DNA of 42,386 bases from an uncultured Eubacterium sp. (GCA_904420085.1 CAJFUA010000052.1:1-42386), one strand, 5' to 3'; shown: positions 1 through 8,189, counted from the stretch's first letter. Numbers and translations are program-made. The notes: generated by a model from the letters alone, not told the origin.

Positions 1-167
1 AAAAGACCTCTTCTTGAATGATGATCTTTCTGATTCTCCTTTAAATGTTCTGTCAACTCCTTAATTCTGTAAGTTAAGATAGCAACCTGAACTGCCGGTG
101 AACCTGTGTCTGTAGGTGTCTTTCCGTACTCAGCCGTAAGCTGTGCTTTTGTTTCCTTTGAAATCAT
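1..167 (-). CDS. rpsO: Ribosomal protein S15, N-terminal part (cut by window edge)
   Basis: The minus-strand reading frame starts with ATG at 167, preceded by a GGAGG ribosome binding site 6 bases upstream, and reads [20 protein letters not shown], continuing through [15 protein letters not shown] to DHHSRRGL, which is the conserved N-terminal half of S15. S15 binds 16S rRNA early in 30S assembly. About 55 of the usual 88-89 residues are inside the window and the rest lies to the left. In Firmicutes rpsO normally follows ribF and precedes pnp; here it is separated from ribF by about 4.8 kb of accessory genes and has its own promoter. Identification is firm; only the 3' end is missing. Confidence 0.95.
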   Translation of the reverse strand, partial: MISKETKAQLTAEYGKTPTDTGSPAVQVAILTYRIKELTEHLKENQKDHHSRRGL

Positions 168-202
168 GTTTATTTCCTCCTTAATTTTTAAATATCCCCT
201 GA

Positions 203-239
203 CACTTAAGTAATGGTCGGAGTGTCCGAATACTTAGTG
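203..239 (-). promoter_or_regulatory. Structured 5' leader of rpsO, possible S15 autoregulatory site
   Basis: Between the promoter and the ribosome binding site the leader can fold into a two-tier hairpin. The outer arms are 231-239 and 203-212 (9 pairs, one bulged A) and the inner stem is TCGGA/TCCGA (217-229) with a three-base loop. S15 is known to repress its own mRNA by binding leader structures in several bacteria, so an autoregulatory role is plausible, but no specific S15-recognition motif could be confirmed by eye. Confidence 0.4.
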
Positions 240-259
240 CCGGTTAAACATACCCAAGT

Positions 260-288
260 AGTATACTATAGGAATCGGGCTTTGTCCA
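260..288 (-). promoter_or_regulatory. Sigma-A-type promoter of rpsO
   Basis: On the minus strand a -35 box TGGACA (283-288) is followed after exactly 17 bases by a -10 box TATACT (260-265). Transcription should start near 253, leaving a leader of about 85 bases before rpsO. This gives rpsO its own promoter now that it is separated from ribF. Confidence 0.75.
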
Positions 289-325
289 GTGAATTTTTTT
301 CACTCTCATTTACTCTCACTATCAC

Positions 326-595
326 TTACCCCTTTGAATGCAGAATCTCTCCCGAAATCTCCATAACTAATTTTCTTTCATATCCCAGTTCCACAACTTC
401 GTCCGGAGTCAGTTTTGTAAGCATCTTTTTTATGGCGCTTCTGTCACCTTCTGCCCGTCCTTCTTTTATACCTTCTTTTATTCCTTCTGCCCGCCCTTCT
501 TTTATGCCTTCTTTTCTGCCTTCTTCCAAGCCTTTTTTCATCCCTTCCTGCAGGCTGTCCCACATCATCTGCCGCTCATGTAAATACAATGTCAT
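326..595 (-). pseudogene. C-terminal remnant of an Rpn/YhgA-like recombination-promoting nuclease
   Basis: The frame encodes 89 residues from an internal ATG, and stays open upstream to about 655 (reading EKIKDNNQWRREY) before a stop at 656-658. There is no nuclease domain: only the C-terminal tail of Rpn (PD-(D/E)XK) family proteins is left, recognisable by WRREYMTLYLHERQ, a run of EGxKEG/EGRAEG repeats and the closing segment with KKMLTKLTPDEVVELGY. Intact relatives are about 300 residues and are often degenerate in Lachnospiraceae. The missing N-terminus and the stop in the open frame indicate a decayed gene rather than a small functional protein. Its last codons recur antisense to the end of ligD at 4840-4870. 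Confidence 0.7.
336..366. repeat. Copy 1 of a 31-bp repeat shared with the ligD 3' end
   Basis: This 31-base segment matches 4840-4870 at 29 of 31 positions in the same orientation. Here it encodes, on the minus strand, the Rpn tail MEISGEILHS. The match stops abruptly on both sides. Confidence 0.85.
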
Positions 596-681
596 ATATT
601 CTCTTCTCCATTGATTATTATCTTTTATTTTTTCTATTTCTGATTTTATTGTAGCTTATTTTACAATCAGTTTCAAAAATA

Positions 682-2259
682 TCACACGCGCAGTTTAAAT
701 GTTTTAGGTGCATATCTATATGCGATAAACAATGAAATAATACTGTAAAAAATACAGAATACACTGATTGCAATACCGAAGGACCATGTAGGTAATTTTA
801 TCTGTATCATATAATAGCATACGAAATAAGTAATCGTCTGTACCACCTTATAGGTACTGCTTTTCATTTCCGTATTCACATTATACGGCTGAAGTACATA
901 GTACATGACCAGATAATGAACGGAAAAGAAAATACTCATTGCAATGATAGATATAAATAAAACTACATAATTTAAATAATTGTCGGTTCCTCCTGTAAGC
1001 AATAAAAGAATCGGCAGTCCTGTCGCAATCACCAGAGCAGGTAACAGGTTTACTTTAATTAAAGTTTTCAGCCTTTCTTTAAACAGTCCCAAGATTACTT
1101 TTGGCGTCCGATACACCCGATATGTCAGCATACTGTAGTCACAATTCATAAACATTGCCTGTGTCATCGTGGTTCCTCTGTTCAGTAAATACATAATAAA
1201 GACAAAATAAGGAAGATATGTCAATAACATTCCATTGACAATCACAGCAAAACCATTATTAATACGGACTGCCATAATAATTCCCAGAAGAATTACAGAT
1301 ATCACTGCTGCCTGTTTTTTTACGGCTATGGTTAAAATCTTCTTATGCCGTTTCACAAACAAATCATGAAAATATGCAAAACCTTTCTTATTACTTGTGA
1401 TACTGCTGTCAAAAGCAATTTTTTTTGATACGTTTTCCTTTATCACTTTGGTGCTTGTCTGCTTCTTAACGGCATATACATTGTCGCGGGTTAATATTTG
1501 TTTATACATTTCTTTATATTGTGTGAAATGAATAATTTTGTAAAAACTCAATATTCCCAGAATCACGCTGATAACCAAAACGGCGATAAAAATTGTCTGA
1601 TTTACAACAATACCCAGATACGGTAATCCGTAACTGACGGCTGTCAGAATAAACACGGTTCCCCATAATACTTTCGTAGGCAGATTCTCATTTCTGGCAA
1701 CTTTTGTTTTTTCAAAATCACACAACAGATATGTACTGAAAATCATCTTTACCATCACTACAAAAATCGGAAGAACCAAACAAATCCATAATGGAACTTC
1801 TGCCATCACTCCAAAGATAATTGTAAATGGCATAAATCCTGCAAAAACTTTTAACATGGTGTAAAAATAATTGGACAACGTAAATTCTTTGGCATTCATA
1901 TGCATAATTATCAGTGCATAATATTTGTCTTTTGTCGGATTAAACATGTAGGTATTTAAAACTGCTCCGGCAAAGGTCAAAAAAAGAAAAATATGAGTGA
2001 ATGTATTTTCTGTCGGTGTCTGATAAACTTTGCACATCAAAAAAATACCTAATATGACATATAAACCTTTTCCCAAAAAAGTTCCTATAATTTCCATAAA
2101 AGCGCTGATAACATTTCCCAGTGTTTTTAACCCCTTACTCTGATACAGCTTCCGGGGCAGGATTCTCTTTATAAGCGGTAACTGGTTAATGGAATAGATA
2201 ATACTGTTTACACGATAAGCATTTTTTAATTGAAAAGATGTAATAAATGATTGCAGCAT
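682..2259 (-). CDS. ABC transporter permease, polytopic membrane protein
   Basis: A 525-residue protein with roughly a dozen hydrophobic segments spread along its length (for example around residues 55-75, 85-105, 205-225 and 315-335) and short basic loops. It starts 2 bases after the stop of an ABC ATPase gene, with its GGAGG ribosome binding site lying inside the last codons of that ATPase, so the two are translationally coupled and almost certainly form one transporter. The layout of one long permease per ATPase resembles uncharacterised ABC-2-type exporters of Firmicutes. The substrate cannot be inferred. Whether it exports a peptide, an antibiotic or a lipid is open. Confidence 0.75.
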   Translation of the reverse strand: MLQSFITSFQLKNAYRVNSIIYSINQLPLIKRILPRKLYQSKGLKTLGNVISAFMEIIGTFLGKGLYVILGIFLMCKVYQTPTENTFTHIFLFLTFAGAVLNTYMFNPTKDKYYALIIMHMNAKEFTLSNYFYTMLKVFAGFMPFTIIFGVMAEVPLWICLVLPIFVVMVKMIFSTYLLCDFEKTKVARNENLPTKVLWGTVFILTAVSYGLPYLGIVVNQTIFIAVLVISVILGILSFYKIIHFTQYKEMYKQILTRDNVYAVKKQTSTKVIKENVSKKIAFDSSITSNKKGFAYFHDLFVKRHKKILTIAVKKQAAVISVILLGIIMAVRINNGFAVIVNGMLLTYLPYFVFIMYLLNRGTTMTQAMFMNCDYSMLTYRVYRTPKVILGLFKERLKTLIKVNLLPALVIATGLPILLLLTGGTDNYLNYVVLFISIIAMSIFFSVHYLVMYYVLQPYNVNTEMKSSTYKVVQTITYFVCYYMIQIKLPTWSFGIAISVFCIFYSIISLFIAYRYAPKTFKLRV

Positions 2260-2261
2260 AT

Positions 2262-2960
2262 CTATTCCTCCTTTAAAGCTTCAATAATTTTATTTTTAAA
2301 TTGGGTATTATCTAAATGTTCTTTGTTTACTTCCTCTAAAACCCCTTTATTTAAAATAACAATTTCGTCACATAAATCCAGTGCCAGTTCCATAATATGT
2401 GTAGAAAAAATAATAATGTGGTCTTTTTTAATACTTCTTAACATCTGCTTCATTTCTTCCGCAACAACTACATCAAATGAAGTTAATGGTTCATCCAATA
2501 ACAAAATATTGGGCTTGGCAATCACATTTACAAGCATCTGCATTTTATTTTTCATCCCATGAGAGTAATCCTTTAAAAGTTTATCACGGTCTTCTTCCTC
2601 AATCTTCATAAAATCAAAATATTCATCGATTGTTTTTACGTCTTTCATTTTTTTCTGATTAATTTCAATGAAAAACTTTAAGAATTCACGCCCTGTTAAA
2701 AACTCAGGAACATTGGGTATAGATAATACATATCCGATATCTTCGGGAACTGCCTGTCTTGTTTTTCCGTCTTCCTCTATATAAAACTCACCGTTATCAA
2801 TTTCCAGATCTTCATTTATACAGTTAAAAAAAGTTGTTTTTCCCGCGCCGTTTCTTCCCAACAATCCGTAAATTTTTCCTTTTTCAAATGTAAAATTTAA
2901 ATTCTTTAAGACTTCTTTTTTATCAAAATTTTTTTGTAATTCTTTTACAATTAATTTCAT
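2262..2960 (-). CDS. ABC transporter ATP-binding protein
   Basis: A 232-residue soluble ATPase. The Walker A loop is GLLGRNGAGKTT (about residues 32-43), the Q-loop region lies near residue 80, the ABC signature is degenerate (YSHGMKNK, near residue 133), Walker B with the catalytic Glu is NILLLDEP, and the switch histidine is in FSTHIMELA. The degenerate signature with HG instead of GG is common in ABC-2 exporter ATPases. It is the first gene of a two-gene unit with the permease downstream and drives that transporter by ATP hydrolysis at the inner face of the membrane. The start ATG has an AGGTG site 7 bases upstream. Confidence 0.9.
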   Translation of the reverse strand: MKLIVKELQKNFDKKEVLKNLNFTFEKGKIYGLLGRNGAGKTTFFNCINEDLEIDNGEFYIEEDGKTRQAVPEDIGYVLSIPNVPEFLTGREFLKFFIEINQKKMKDVKTIDEYFDFMKIEEEDRDKLLKDYSHGMKNKMQMLVNVIAKPNILLLDEPLTSFDVVVAEEMKQMLRSIKKDHIIIFSTHIMELALDLCDEIVILNKGVLEEVNKEHLDNTQFKNKIIEALKEE

Positions 2961-3009
2961 ATCTGCACCTTCATTTACTTATTTCAGATTACAATATCTG
3001 CTGTCGGCT

Positions 3010-3015
3010 ATTATA
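3010..3015 (-). promoter_or_regulatory. Possible extended -10 promoter for the ABC pair
   Basis: On the minus strand TATAAT (3010-3015) is preceded by TG one base upstream, an extended -10 element, 50 bases before the ATPase start. No good -35 hexamer is seen at the right distance, so this is a tentative call. Confidence 0.4.
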
Positions 3016-3151
3016 TCATTGAATCCTCCGCGAATCTATCAATTTACTGAAATTAATAAAATTTAGAAAAAACCATGTTCTGCTATCTGTATATAATTGT
3101 ATGAAAATCAGTAAATCTACGCAAACTAAAAATAAAAAATGGAGGTACAAA

Positions 3152-3928
3152 ATGGCTGTAACACATAAATCCGCTATCAGCGTAGGACTTCTATATATTC
3201 CTGTAGGACTTTATAAATCTACCAGAAACATCCGTATCAGTTTTAACCAACTTTGTAAAGATTCTCACCAACGCATCAAATATAAAAAATACTGTCCATC
3301 ATGTAATAAAGAAGTAAAAAATGATGACATTGTCAAAGGTTATGAGTTTGAAAAGGGCAAATATGTGACAATTACAGAGGAAGAACTCGAAAAAATCAAA
3401 ACAAAAAAAGATAAAACCATACACATTGAACATTTTGCAAAAATGAACGATATTGATCCGATTTATTATGAAAAAAATTACTATGTGGTTCCAGATTCCG
3501 GAGCAGAGAAAGCTTTTGAAATATTACGTCAGGCTATGATGGCAAAAAAAGAAGTCGCCATTGCTAAGACGGTCATTGGCACCAACGAACAACTACTGGT
3601 GCTATACCCTACAAAAGAAACGATCATTGCAAAAACGCTTTTTTATCAGGAGGAAATACAGGAACTTCCCAAATCACAGGTAAAAGTAAAACTTGATAAA
3701 TCCGAACTGGAAATGGCAAAGACTTTAATAACAGCCATGACAAAAGATTTTGACATATCTGCTTATCATGATGAATACCAGTTACGGCTAAAAGAGGCGA
3801 TTGAAACAAAAATAAAAGGACAGGAAATCGTAAATACCGATCATGCTGCTCCATATCAGATTATTGATCTGATGGAGGCGCTTCAAAAGACCGTGGAAAT
3901 GTCTCAACAGAGAAAGGGAACAGCCTAA
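3152..3928 (+). CDS. ku: Ku protein of bacterial non-homologous end joining
   Basis: The product (258 residues from ATG at 3152) matches bacterial Ku: it begins MAVTHKSAISVGLLYIPVGL, has the KYKKYCPSCNKEV segment near residue 45-60 and KTVIGTNEQLLVLYP in the beta-barrel core. Bacterial Ku forms a homodimeric ring on double-strand DNA ends and recruits the ligase. The start at 3152 is chosen over an upstream in-frame ATG at 3101 because GGAGG at 3141-3145 sits 6 bases before it and the family begins here. The stop overlaps the ligase start by one base (TAATG), so the pair is translationally coupled. No classical sporulation sigma promoter could be recognised upstream. Length is normal for a short bacterial Ku without an extended lysine-rich tail. 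Confidence 0.93.
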   Translation: MAVTHKSAISVGLLYIPVGLYKSTRNIRISFNQLCKDSHQRIKYKKYCPSCNKEVKNDDIVKGYEFEKGKYVTITEEELEKIKTKKDKTIHIEHFAKMNDIDPIYYEKNYYVVPDSGAEKAFEILRQAMMAKKEVAIAKTVIGTNEQLLVLYPTKETIIAKTLFYQEEIQELPKSQVKVKLDKSELEMAKTLITAMTKDFDISAYHDEYQLRLKEAIETKIKGQEIVNTDHAAPYQIIDLMEALQKTVEMSQQRKGTA

Positions 3929-4875
3929 TGAGCATATATGAAGAAAAGGGCATTCAGCCCATGCTCATATCAGAACAACAAAACCCCTTCAATTCTCCTG
4001 ATTGGATTTATGAGTTGAAACTTGATGGAATCCGCTGCATTGCCTATATGAATCAACATGTGGATTTACGGAATAAAAGAGACAAAAAACTGCTTCCTTT
4101 TGTGCCGGAACTGTCAGAAATACATCGGCAGGTTACAGATAAGTGTATCTTAGACGGCGAGTTATTTGTATTAAAAAACGGTATGACGGATTTTTATGAA
4201 ATACAGCGCAGAGCTTTAATGACTGACCCTTTTAAAATAAAATTAGCCGGTCAAAAATATCCTGCCTGTTTTGTCGCTTTCGATATACTGTATCTGCAAA
4301 ATAAGCTTATGACAGATTATCCCTTAATAGAACGAAAAAATCTGTTAAAAAAATTAATTGTAGAGAATAATTTTTTCTGTGCTTCAAGGTATATTGAAAA
4401 TGACGGTACCAAACTGTTTAAAGCTGCAAAATCGCAATATCTGGAAGGAATTGTTGCAAAGAAAAAGGACAGCCAATATTATTTTGGAAAAAGAACAAAA
4501 GACTGGATTAAGTGTAAAGTCATGCAAACGGACGATTGTGTAATATGTGGCTATATCCCTAAGGCAAACCATATGACAAGCCTTATTTTGGGGCAGTATG
4601 ACGATAATTGTTCTTTAGTTTATCGAGGTCATGTCACCTTAGGTGTCAGTCTCAGATTCTTCGATCATTACAGACCTAAAAGAATCAATTTCTCTCCTTT
4701 TGGATTCATTCCTAAAGGAAATGAAAATGCAATATGGCTTGCGCCCGAACTGGTCTGTATCGTAGAATCCATGCCAACGGATAAAAAAGCATTCCGGCAG
4801 CCGGTATTCAAGGGCATCAGAGATGATAAAATGCCGGAAGAATGCAGAATTTCTCCCGAAATCTCCATGACATAA
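3928..4875 (+). CDS. ligD: ATP-dependent DNA ligase (LigD ligase domain type)
   Basis: A 315-residue stand-alone ligase. The adenylation motif is YELKLDGIR with catalytic Lys about residue 31; motif III (FVAFDIL, about 112-118), motif IV (LEGIVAKKKD) and motif V (DWIKCKV) follow, then an OB-fold that ends with FKGIRDDKMPEEC, the typical end of LigD ligase domains. There is no polymerase or phosphoesterase domain. With Ku it seals double-strand breaks. After PEECR the protein carries eight extra residues (ISPEISMT) encoded by DNA that, read on the other strand, is the tail of an Rpn nuclease gene. This suggests recombination at the extreme 3' end without loss of the catalytic core. Confidence 0.92.
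   Translation: MSIYEEKGIQPMLISEQQNPFNSPDWIYELKLDGIRCIAYMNQHVDLRNKRDKKLLPFVPELSEIHRQVTDKCILDGELFVLKNGMTDFYEIQRRALMTDPFKIKLAGQKYPACFVAFDILYLQNKLMTDYPLIERKNLLKKLIVENNFFCASRYIENDGTKLFKAAKSQYLEGIVAKKKDSQYYFGKRTKDWIKCKVMQTDDCVICGYIPKANHMTSLILGQYDDNCSLVYRGHVTLGVSLRFFDHYRPKRINFSPFGFIPKGNENAIWLAPELVCIVESMPTDKKAFRQPVFKGIRDDKMPEECRISPEISMT
4840..4870. repeat. Copy 2 of the 31-bp repeat, inside the ligD 3' end
   Basis: Identical to 336-366 except at two positions. On the minus strand it reads VMEISGEILHS, the closing segment of an Rpn-type nuclease; on the plus strand it supplies the last residues of the ligase. Confidence 0.85.
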
Positions 4876-4878
4876 TAA

Positions 4879-4914
4879 ATGACTGTGTACAAATTTCTTC
4901 TTGTACACAGTCAT
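4879..4914. terminator. Convergent terminator hairpin between ligD and ribF
   Basis: A perfect 14-bp inverted repeat (4879-4892 and 4901-4914) with an 8-base loop lies between the stops of the plus-strand ligase and the minus-strand ribF gene. Sequence after the stem is T-rich on the plus strand (GTTTCTT) and includes TTTATTATG on the minus strand, so it probably ends transcription from both sides. Confidence 0.75.
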
Positions 4915-4933
4915 GTTTCTTAAAATATATTTC

Positions 4934-5839
4934 CTACTTCTCCCTGCACGCTTCAATATCTTTCTCAATTTGTGCCTTCAGTTCTTCCACACTCTCAAAA
5001 GTTCTTTCAGGTCTTATAAAATCGTAAAATTCCACTTGAACAATTTCATTGTAAATATCTGCATTATAATCCAATATGTGGGTTTCTACCTTGACTTGCA
5101 TTTCACTTTCCACAGTAGGATTAATTCCAATATTTGTAATCCCCTGATATCTTTTTCCCGCTACATTTACCACGGTTTTATATACACCTTTTGGTGGAAG
5201 CAGTTTTGTTTCATCCGGCAGAATATTGGCTGTAGGAAGTCCCAGTGTTCTTCCCAGTTTTTTTCCCTGCTCTACTTTACCGATAATCATATACGGATGT
5301 CCCAGCATTTCATTGACTTCTTTCATCTCCCCTGCCAGAATTTTTTCCCGAATGGCTGTACTGCTGATATCTCTATTATGATACTGTTCTTTTTCTACTA
5401 CAATCAGACTGTAACCATACGTTTTCTGATTTTTTCGCAAAAATTCCACATCACCGGAAGCCTTCGTTCCGAATCTGAAGTCCGGACCACAGACAATGGT
5501 TGTGGCTCCTATTTTCTCTTTTAAAATCTTACCTGCAAACTCATCCGGAGTATACGATAAAAATTCTTTTTTCATAGGCATTTTCAGATAAACGTCAATG
5601 TTTCGACTGTCGCAAAGCATCTGCTTTTCCATTTCTGTTACAATGGTTTTATTTGCATCATGGTTTAAAAACGCTTTCGGTGACGTTTCAAACGTCAACA
5701 CTACCTTTTGTCTCCCATTAGCATTTTCTTCCATTGTCTCCAACAGTTTCTCATGACCTTTATGTACTCCATCAAACTTTCCAACAGTTACAATGGTATT
5801 TTTTATTCTTATGTCATCTTCCATAGATATGCACTGCAT
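4934..5839 (-). CDS. ribF: Bifunctional riboflavin kinase / FAD synthetase
   Basis: A 301-residue protein of normal length. The N-terminal nucleotidyltransferase half has GKFDGVHKGHEKLL (about residues 18-31) and the substrate loop RDISSTAIREK near 156-166; the C-terminal flavokinase half has GRTLGLPTANILPDE near 195-210. It phosphorylates riboflavin to FMN and adenylates FMN to FAD in the cytoplasm. The start ATG has an AAGGAG site 5 bases upstream. It is the last gene of the rimP-nusA-infB-truB series, 87 bases after truB, with a hairpin between. Its usual downstream neighbour rpsO has been displaced by the Ku/ligase and ABC genes. Confidence 0.95.
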   Translation of the reverse strand: MQCISMEDDIRIKNTIVTVGKFDGVHKGHEKLLETMEENANGRQKVVLTFETSPKAFLNHDANKTIVTEMEKQMLCDSRNIDVYLKMPMKKEFLSYTPDEFAGKILKEKIGATTIVCGPDFRFGTKASGDVEFLRKNQKTYGYSLIVVEKEQYHNRDISSTAIREKILAGEMKEVNEMLGHPYMIIGKVEQGKKLGRTLGLPTANILPDETKLLPPKGVYKTVVNVAGKRYQGITNIGINPTVESEMQVKVETHILDYNADIYNEIVQVEFYDFIRPERTFESVEELKAQIEKDIEACREK

Positions 5840-5899
5840 GATTTCTCCTTATGATTTCCCTATGTCACAGGGTATTCGTATTTATCTTTTTGTATTTTT

Positions 5900-5926
5900 T
5901 ATGGGAATTGCAAAGCAATTCCCATA
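5900..5926. repeat. 12-bp inverted repeat between truB and ribF
   Basis: A perfect inverted repeat (5900-5911 and 5915-5926, loop AAA) directly follows the truB stop. T-runs lie on the 5' side and A-runs on the 3' side on the plus strand, so on the minus strand the stem is followed by A-rich sequence. It is therefore more likely a transcript-stabilising or interspersed hairpin than a terminator. The arrangement resembles the larger inverted repeat at 19343-19388. Confidence 0.65.
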
Positions 5927-6835
5927 TCATAAAAATATTTTAACCGGTTTATATATCTGTTTATCCCCATGGAACATATAAAGTCCAATAAACTTTCCAT
6001 CATGGGTATACACTCTGACTGTCTGTCCGTCTTCATGATTCATTTTCAGAAGCGTATTACCTGATGTAAAAATATTTCCATTATAAACAAGTTGTTCAGC
6101 TTTATCAGAAACAATACATTTGGAAAAACCGTCAAGCATCTCATCTACCGGTACTATGTATTCTTCCAGTGTTCCTTTATCTCTGTATTCTTCTATTTGA
6201 GACAGAGTAATACTGTCTTCTACCTTAAACCGTTCTACTTTGCTTCGTACCAGATGCTCCATGCATCCGCCCACACCAAGTTTTTCTCCGATATCATGAC
6301 ACAATGTCCGTATGTATGTTCCTTTCGAACAAGTTACATGCATATCTACCCTGGGTAAATTAATATTTGTTACGGTAAGGTCCAGAATTTTACAATGTCT
6401 TGCCGGACGTTCTACCACTTCTCCACGTCTGGCCAGATTGTATAGTTTTCGTCCTCCTATTTTAATGGCCGAAAACATAGGGGGAATCTGCTCATAATCT
6501 CCAATAAAACTTTTTGCCGTATCAAACACTTTTTCCTCAGTCAATGTTTCCATCTGTTCTTTGGAAGCCTGCTTTGTCACCTCCCCTGTTGTATCCTGGG
6601 TATTGGTTTCCATCCCTAATAACAATGTGGCAATATATGTTTTATCTTTCTCTGCCAGAATATTACACAACTTGGTTGCTTTTCCCAGACAAACAGGCAG
6701 TACTCCTACCGCGTCAGGATCCAGCGTTCCCATGTGACCGATTTTCTTTTGTTTCAAAATTCCCCGGAGCTTTGCTACAACATCATGGGATGTATACCCT
6801 GGTTCTTTATATACATTAATCACTCCACTTATCAT
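5927..6835 (-). CDS. truB: tRNA pseudouridine-55 synthase
   Basis: A 302-residue TruB. It begins with GVINVYKEPGYTSHDVV, contains the catalytic motif GTLDPDAVGVLPVCLG (about residues 37-52, catalytic Asp in the LDPDA segment) and the KGTYIRTLCHDIG motif near residues 172-184. It converts U55 in the T-loop of tRNAs to pseudouridine. The C-terminal 60-70 residues form a PUA-like domain. The gene sits 27 bases after nrnA in the same operon and has an AAGGTG site before its ATG. Nothing unusual in sequence or length. Confidence 0.96.
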   Translation of the reverse strand: MISGVINVYKEPGYTSHDVVAKLRGILKQKKIGHMGTLDPDAVGVLPVCLGKATKLCNILAEKDKTYIATLLLGMETNTQDTTGEVTKQASKEQMETLTEEKVFDTAKSFIGDYEQIPPMFSAIKIGGRKLYNLARRGEVVERPARHCKILDLTVTNINLPRVDMHVTCSKGTYIRTLCHDIGEKLGVGGCMEHLVRSKVERFKVEDSITLSQIEEYRDKGTLEEYIVPVDEMLDGFSKCIVSDKAEQLVYNGNIFTSGNTLLKMNHEDGQTVRVYTHDGKFIGLYMFHGDKQIYKPVKIFL

Positions 6836-6862
6836 ATTTCACACCTTATTTTGTTTCTTTCC

Positions 6863-7828
6863 TTATGCGCCCGGTGATATCACTTTTTTTATTTGCGCAA
6901 GAACATCTTTGATGATTTGTTCTAACGTTCCTTCTACATCAAATCCTGCTGCTCTGACATGACCACCGCCGCCAAATAACGATGCGATTTCACTGACATC
7001 TATATATTTTTTGGAGCGGAGACTGGCTTTGTATTTATTTTTCTCTAACTGGTAAATAAACATTGCCACCTCCACACCATCAACATTTCTGATGGAAGCC
7101 ACCACGGCGTCTAAATCATTGATTGTAACTCCGTATTCTTCCATCATTTCTGATGTGCAGTATCCATAAATACACTTACCATCCATACAAAGCGTGGCGT
7201 GACTTTGTATCCTGGCAGTAATCATCAGCTGATTGTATGATTTTCCATAAAATGTCTCTTCCAATATGGTATTAAAGTCCACACCAAATTCTATCATCTT
7301 TGCAGCAATCATCATGGTTTTTGCTGTTGTGGACTGAAAGCGGAAGACACCGGAATCATGCGCAATGCCCATATACATAGGTTCTGCAATTTCCCTGTTA
7401 AATAAATTGACATCAAGCAAATCAAACAGGACCTCACTGGCAGAGCTGGCTTCCGGAACAATATGGTTGTAATCTGCATATCCTAAATTGCTTTTATGAT
7501 GATCGATGCAGACCGTTCTTTTTGCATTTTCAAAAAACGCCTGATTTTTTCCCAGTCTTTCCATGCTGGCAGTATCCAGAGCGATAAATAAATCAAACCT
7601 TGTTCCATCAAATCCCTCAGTCTCAATTTTGTCTGTATTTTTAATCAGACGAAACTTGTTATCCACAAATTCCAGAAACACTCTCACTTCAAGATCCGGT
7701 CTGTTTAATTTTAAATAGTTATACAAAGCCATACAGGAGCCGACACAGTCGCCGTCCGGTCTGATATGACCGGCAATTCCGACTGTTTTTGCTTCACCAA
7801 TTATTTTATTTATCATCTTCTGCTTCAC
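6863..7828 (-). CDS. nrnA: DHH-family oligoribonuclease / pAp phosphatase NrnA
   Basis: A DHH/DHHA1 phosphoesterase of 321 residues. The metal-binding motifs are GHIRPDGDCVGS (about 20-31), the DTAS segment near 90, and CIDHHKSN (about 110-117); the C-terminal DHHA1 domain has SLFGGGGHVRAAGF. NrnA degrades short RNA oligonucleotides and dephosphorylates pAp to AMP. The frame can start with GTG at 7828, inside the end of rbfA, or at ATG 7816; neither has a well-spaced ribosome binding site, and coupling to rbfA is likely. Placement between rbfA and truB is standard for Clostridia. Confidence 0.9.
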   Translation of the reverse strand: MKQKMINKIIGEAKTVGIAGHIRPDGDCVGSCMALYNYLKLNRPDLEVRVFLEFVDNKFRLIKNTDKIETEGFDGTRFDLFIALDTASMERLGKNQAFFENAKRTVCIDHHKSNLGYADYNHIVPEASSASEVLFDLLDVNLFNREIAEPMYMGIAHDSGVFRFQSTTAKTMMIAAKMIEFGVDFNTILEETFYGKSYNQLMITARIQSHATLCMDGKCIYGYCTSEMMEEYGVTINDLDAVVASIRNVDGVEVAMFIYQLEKNKYKASLRSKKYIDVSEIASLFGGGGHVRAAGFDVEGTLEQIIKDVLAQIKKVISPGA

Positions 7829-8174
7829 TTTCCTTTAAATCATCAATCATTTTAGACATCTTCATACCATACTCTATAGATTCATCCATAATAAAGTGGA
7901 TTTCCGGTGTATTTCGAAGATTGACGGTTCTTGCAAGTTCACGGCGGATAAATCCGGCAGCGCTTTTTAAGCCTGCCATGGTATCTGTCTTTGCCTGATC
8001 ATTCCCTAACACACTGATATATGCCTTACAGGTTTTCAGATCAGGCGCCACTTCCACTGCCGTGACAGTGGTCATAATACCAATACGCGGGTCTTTCAAC
8101 TCACGTATGATATTACTTAACTCCCTCTGCACTTCACCGTTAATTCTTGTATTTTTTATACTGTTCTTTCTCAT
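7806..8174 (-). CDS. rbfA: 30S ribosome-binding factor A
   Basis: A 122-residue protein starting MRKNSIKNTRINGEVQRELS and containing the RELKDPRIGIMTTVTAVEV segment (about 25-43) and RTPEIHF-like RNTPEIHFIMDESIEYG near residue 90-105: the KH-fold protein RbfA. It assists 16S rRNA maturation and late 30S assembly, especially in the cold. The ATG has a GGAG site 8 bases upstream. It follows infB by 47 bases, with a strong hairpin in between, and its 3' end overlaps the GTG start of nrnA by 23 bases. Confidence 0.95.
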   Translation of the reverse strand: MRKNSIKNTRINGEVQRELSNIIRELKDPRIGIMTTVTAVEVAPDLKTCKAYISVLGNDQAKTDTMAGLKSAAGFIRRELARTVNLRNTPEIHFIMDESIEYGMKMSKMIDDLKESEAEDDK

Positions 8175-8189
8175 TATCGCTCCTTATTT

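Noticed and set aside
213-614. A plus-strand frame rich in PSFIPS/PSARPS repeats
   Set aside because: It is the antisense of the EGxKEG repeats of the Rpn remnant; no ribosome binding site or family match.
2961-3151. Sporulation (sigma-G type) promoter for ku-ligD, as known for Bacillus
   Set aside because: No pair of boxes with the right spacing could be recognised; only an isolated TATAAT without a good -35 is seen.
4901-5524. A 207-residue plus-strand frame after ligD
   Set aside because: Antisense to ribF, starts inside the terminator hairpin and has no ribosome binding site.
5900-5926. Terminator after truB
   Set aside because: The stem is followed on the minus strand by A-rich rather than T-rich sequence, and ribF downstream has no separate promoter that I can identify.
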